Shown here: positions 23,570 through 23,779 of the stretch, in pieces
Layout: every line of letters starts with the position of its first letter
How positions within the stretch are numbered: position 1 is the stretch's first letter
Assembly (NCBI GenBank): GCA_009731375.1
Contig: BJOX01000027.1
Coordinates: forward strand, 1,456,475-1,480,253
Source of the DNA: Paulinella micropora
Lineage: Eukaryota; Cercozoa; Imbricatea; Euglyphida
Length of the DNA: 23,779 nucleotides
Direction of reading: 5' to 3'
Program-made: the position numbers and the translations under genes
Notes under the pieces: generated by a model
Told to the model about the DNA's origin: nothing
Database searches by the model: none
Seen by the model: only the letters and a program-made list of their open reading frames with translations

Positions 23570-23779
<210 letters not shown>

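Overview
The window is eukaryotic, probably animal, DNA carrying most of an integrated Maverick/Polinton-type virus (adintovirus / Polinton-like virus group). The host side is shown by long di-, tri- and tetranucleotide arrays and by three copies of a tRNA-derived SINE. The style of these repeats would fit a mollusc such as a cephalopod, but that guess is weak and rests on repeat style only.

Layout. 1-4603 is host flank: microsatellites, two copies of a ~140 bp dispersed repeat, and a SINE/microsatellite array with a period of about 476 bp. I see no credible gene there. 4604-5511 is an assembly gap of 908 N that hides the left end of the element and the N-terminus of its DNA polymerase. About 5512-23570 is the element. 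23570-23779 is an (ACT)n array that may be host sequence or the terminal array of the element.

Element genes, left to right: protein-primed family B DNA polymerase (+); class 3 lipase (-); small ExoX-C-like protein (+); then a long minus-strand block of a 416-aa putative surface protein, major capsid protein, penton/minor capsid protein, adenain-like protease, a basic coiled-coil protein, a small basic core-like protein, the A32/FtsK-HerA packaging ATPase and a 122-aa protein; a small plus-strand secreted Cys-rich ORF; then on minus a small two-helix membrane protein and a 1182-aa phage-style fibre with a C-terminal S74 chaperone; then a charged protein (+), a retrovirus-like integrase (+) and a GIY-YIG nuclease (-). 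Replication (polymerase), integration (integrase), packaging (ATPase), maturation (protease) and capsid genes are all present. The lipase and fibre look like entry functions.

State. Most reading frames are open, so the insertion looks young or was recently active. Breaks are nevertheless visible: two in-frame stops in the polymerase, one near the start of the major capsid gene, frame breaks at or near short homopolymers in the protease, integrase and membrane-protein genes, and a 10-N gap flanked by a ~60 bp duplication in the capsid gene (probably an assembly artefact).

Most unusual features. (1) A family of at least nine G/C-rich palindromes sits at gene borders, often with the stop codon inside the hairpin, twice directly before a start codon and twice inside coding sequence. 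(2) A caudovirus-style self-cleaving fibre, a lipase and a GIY-YIG nuclease accompany an otherwise canonical Polinton core. No search could be run, so family names come from motif recognition.
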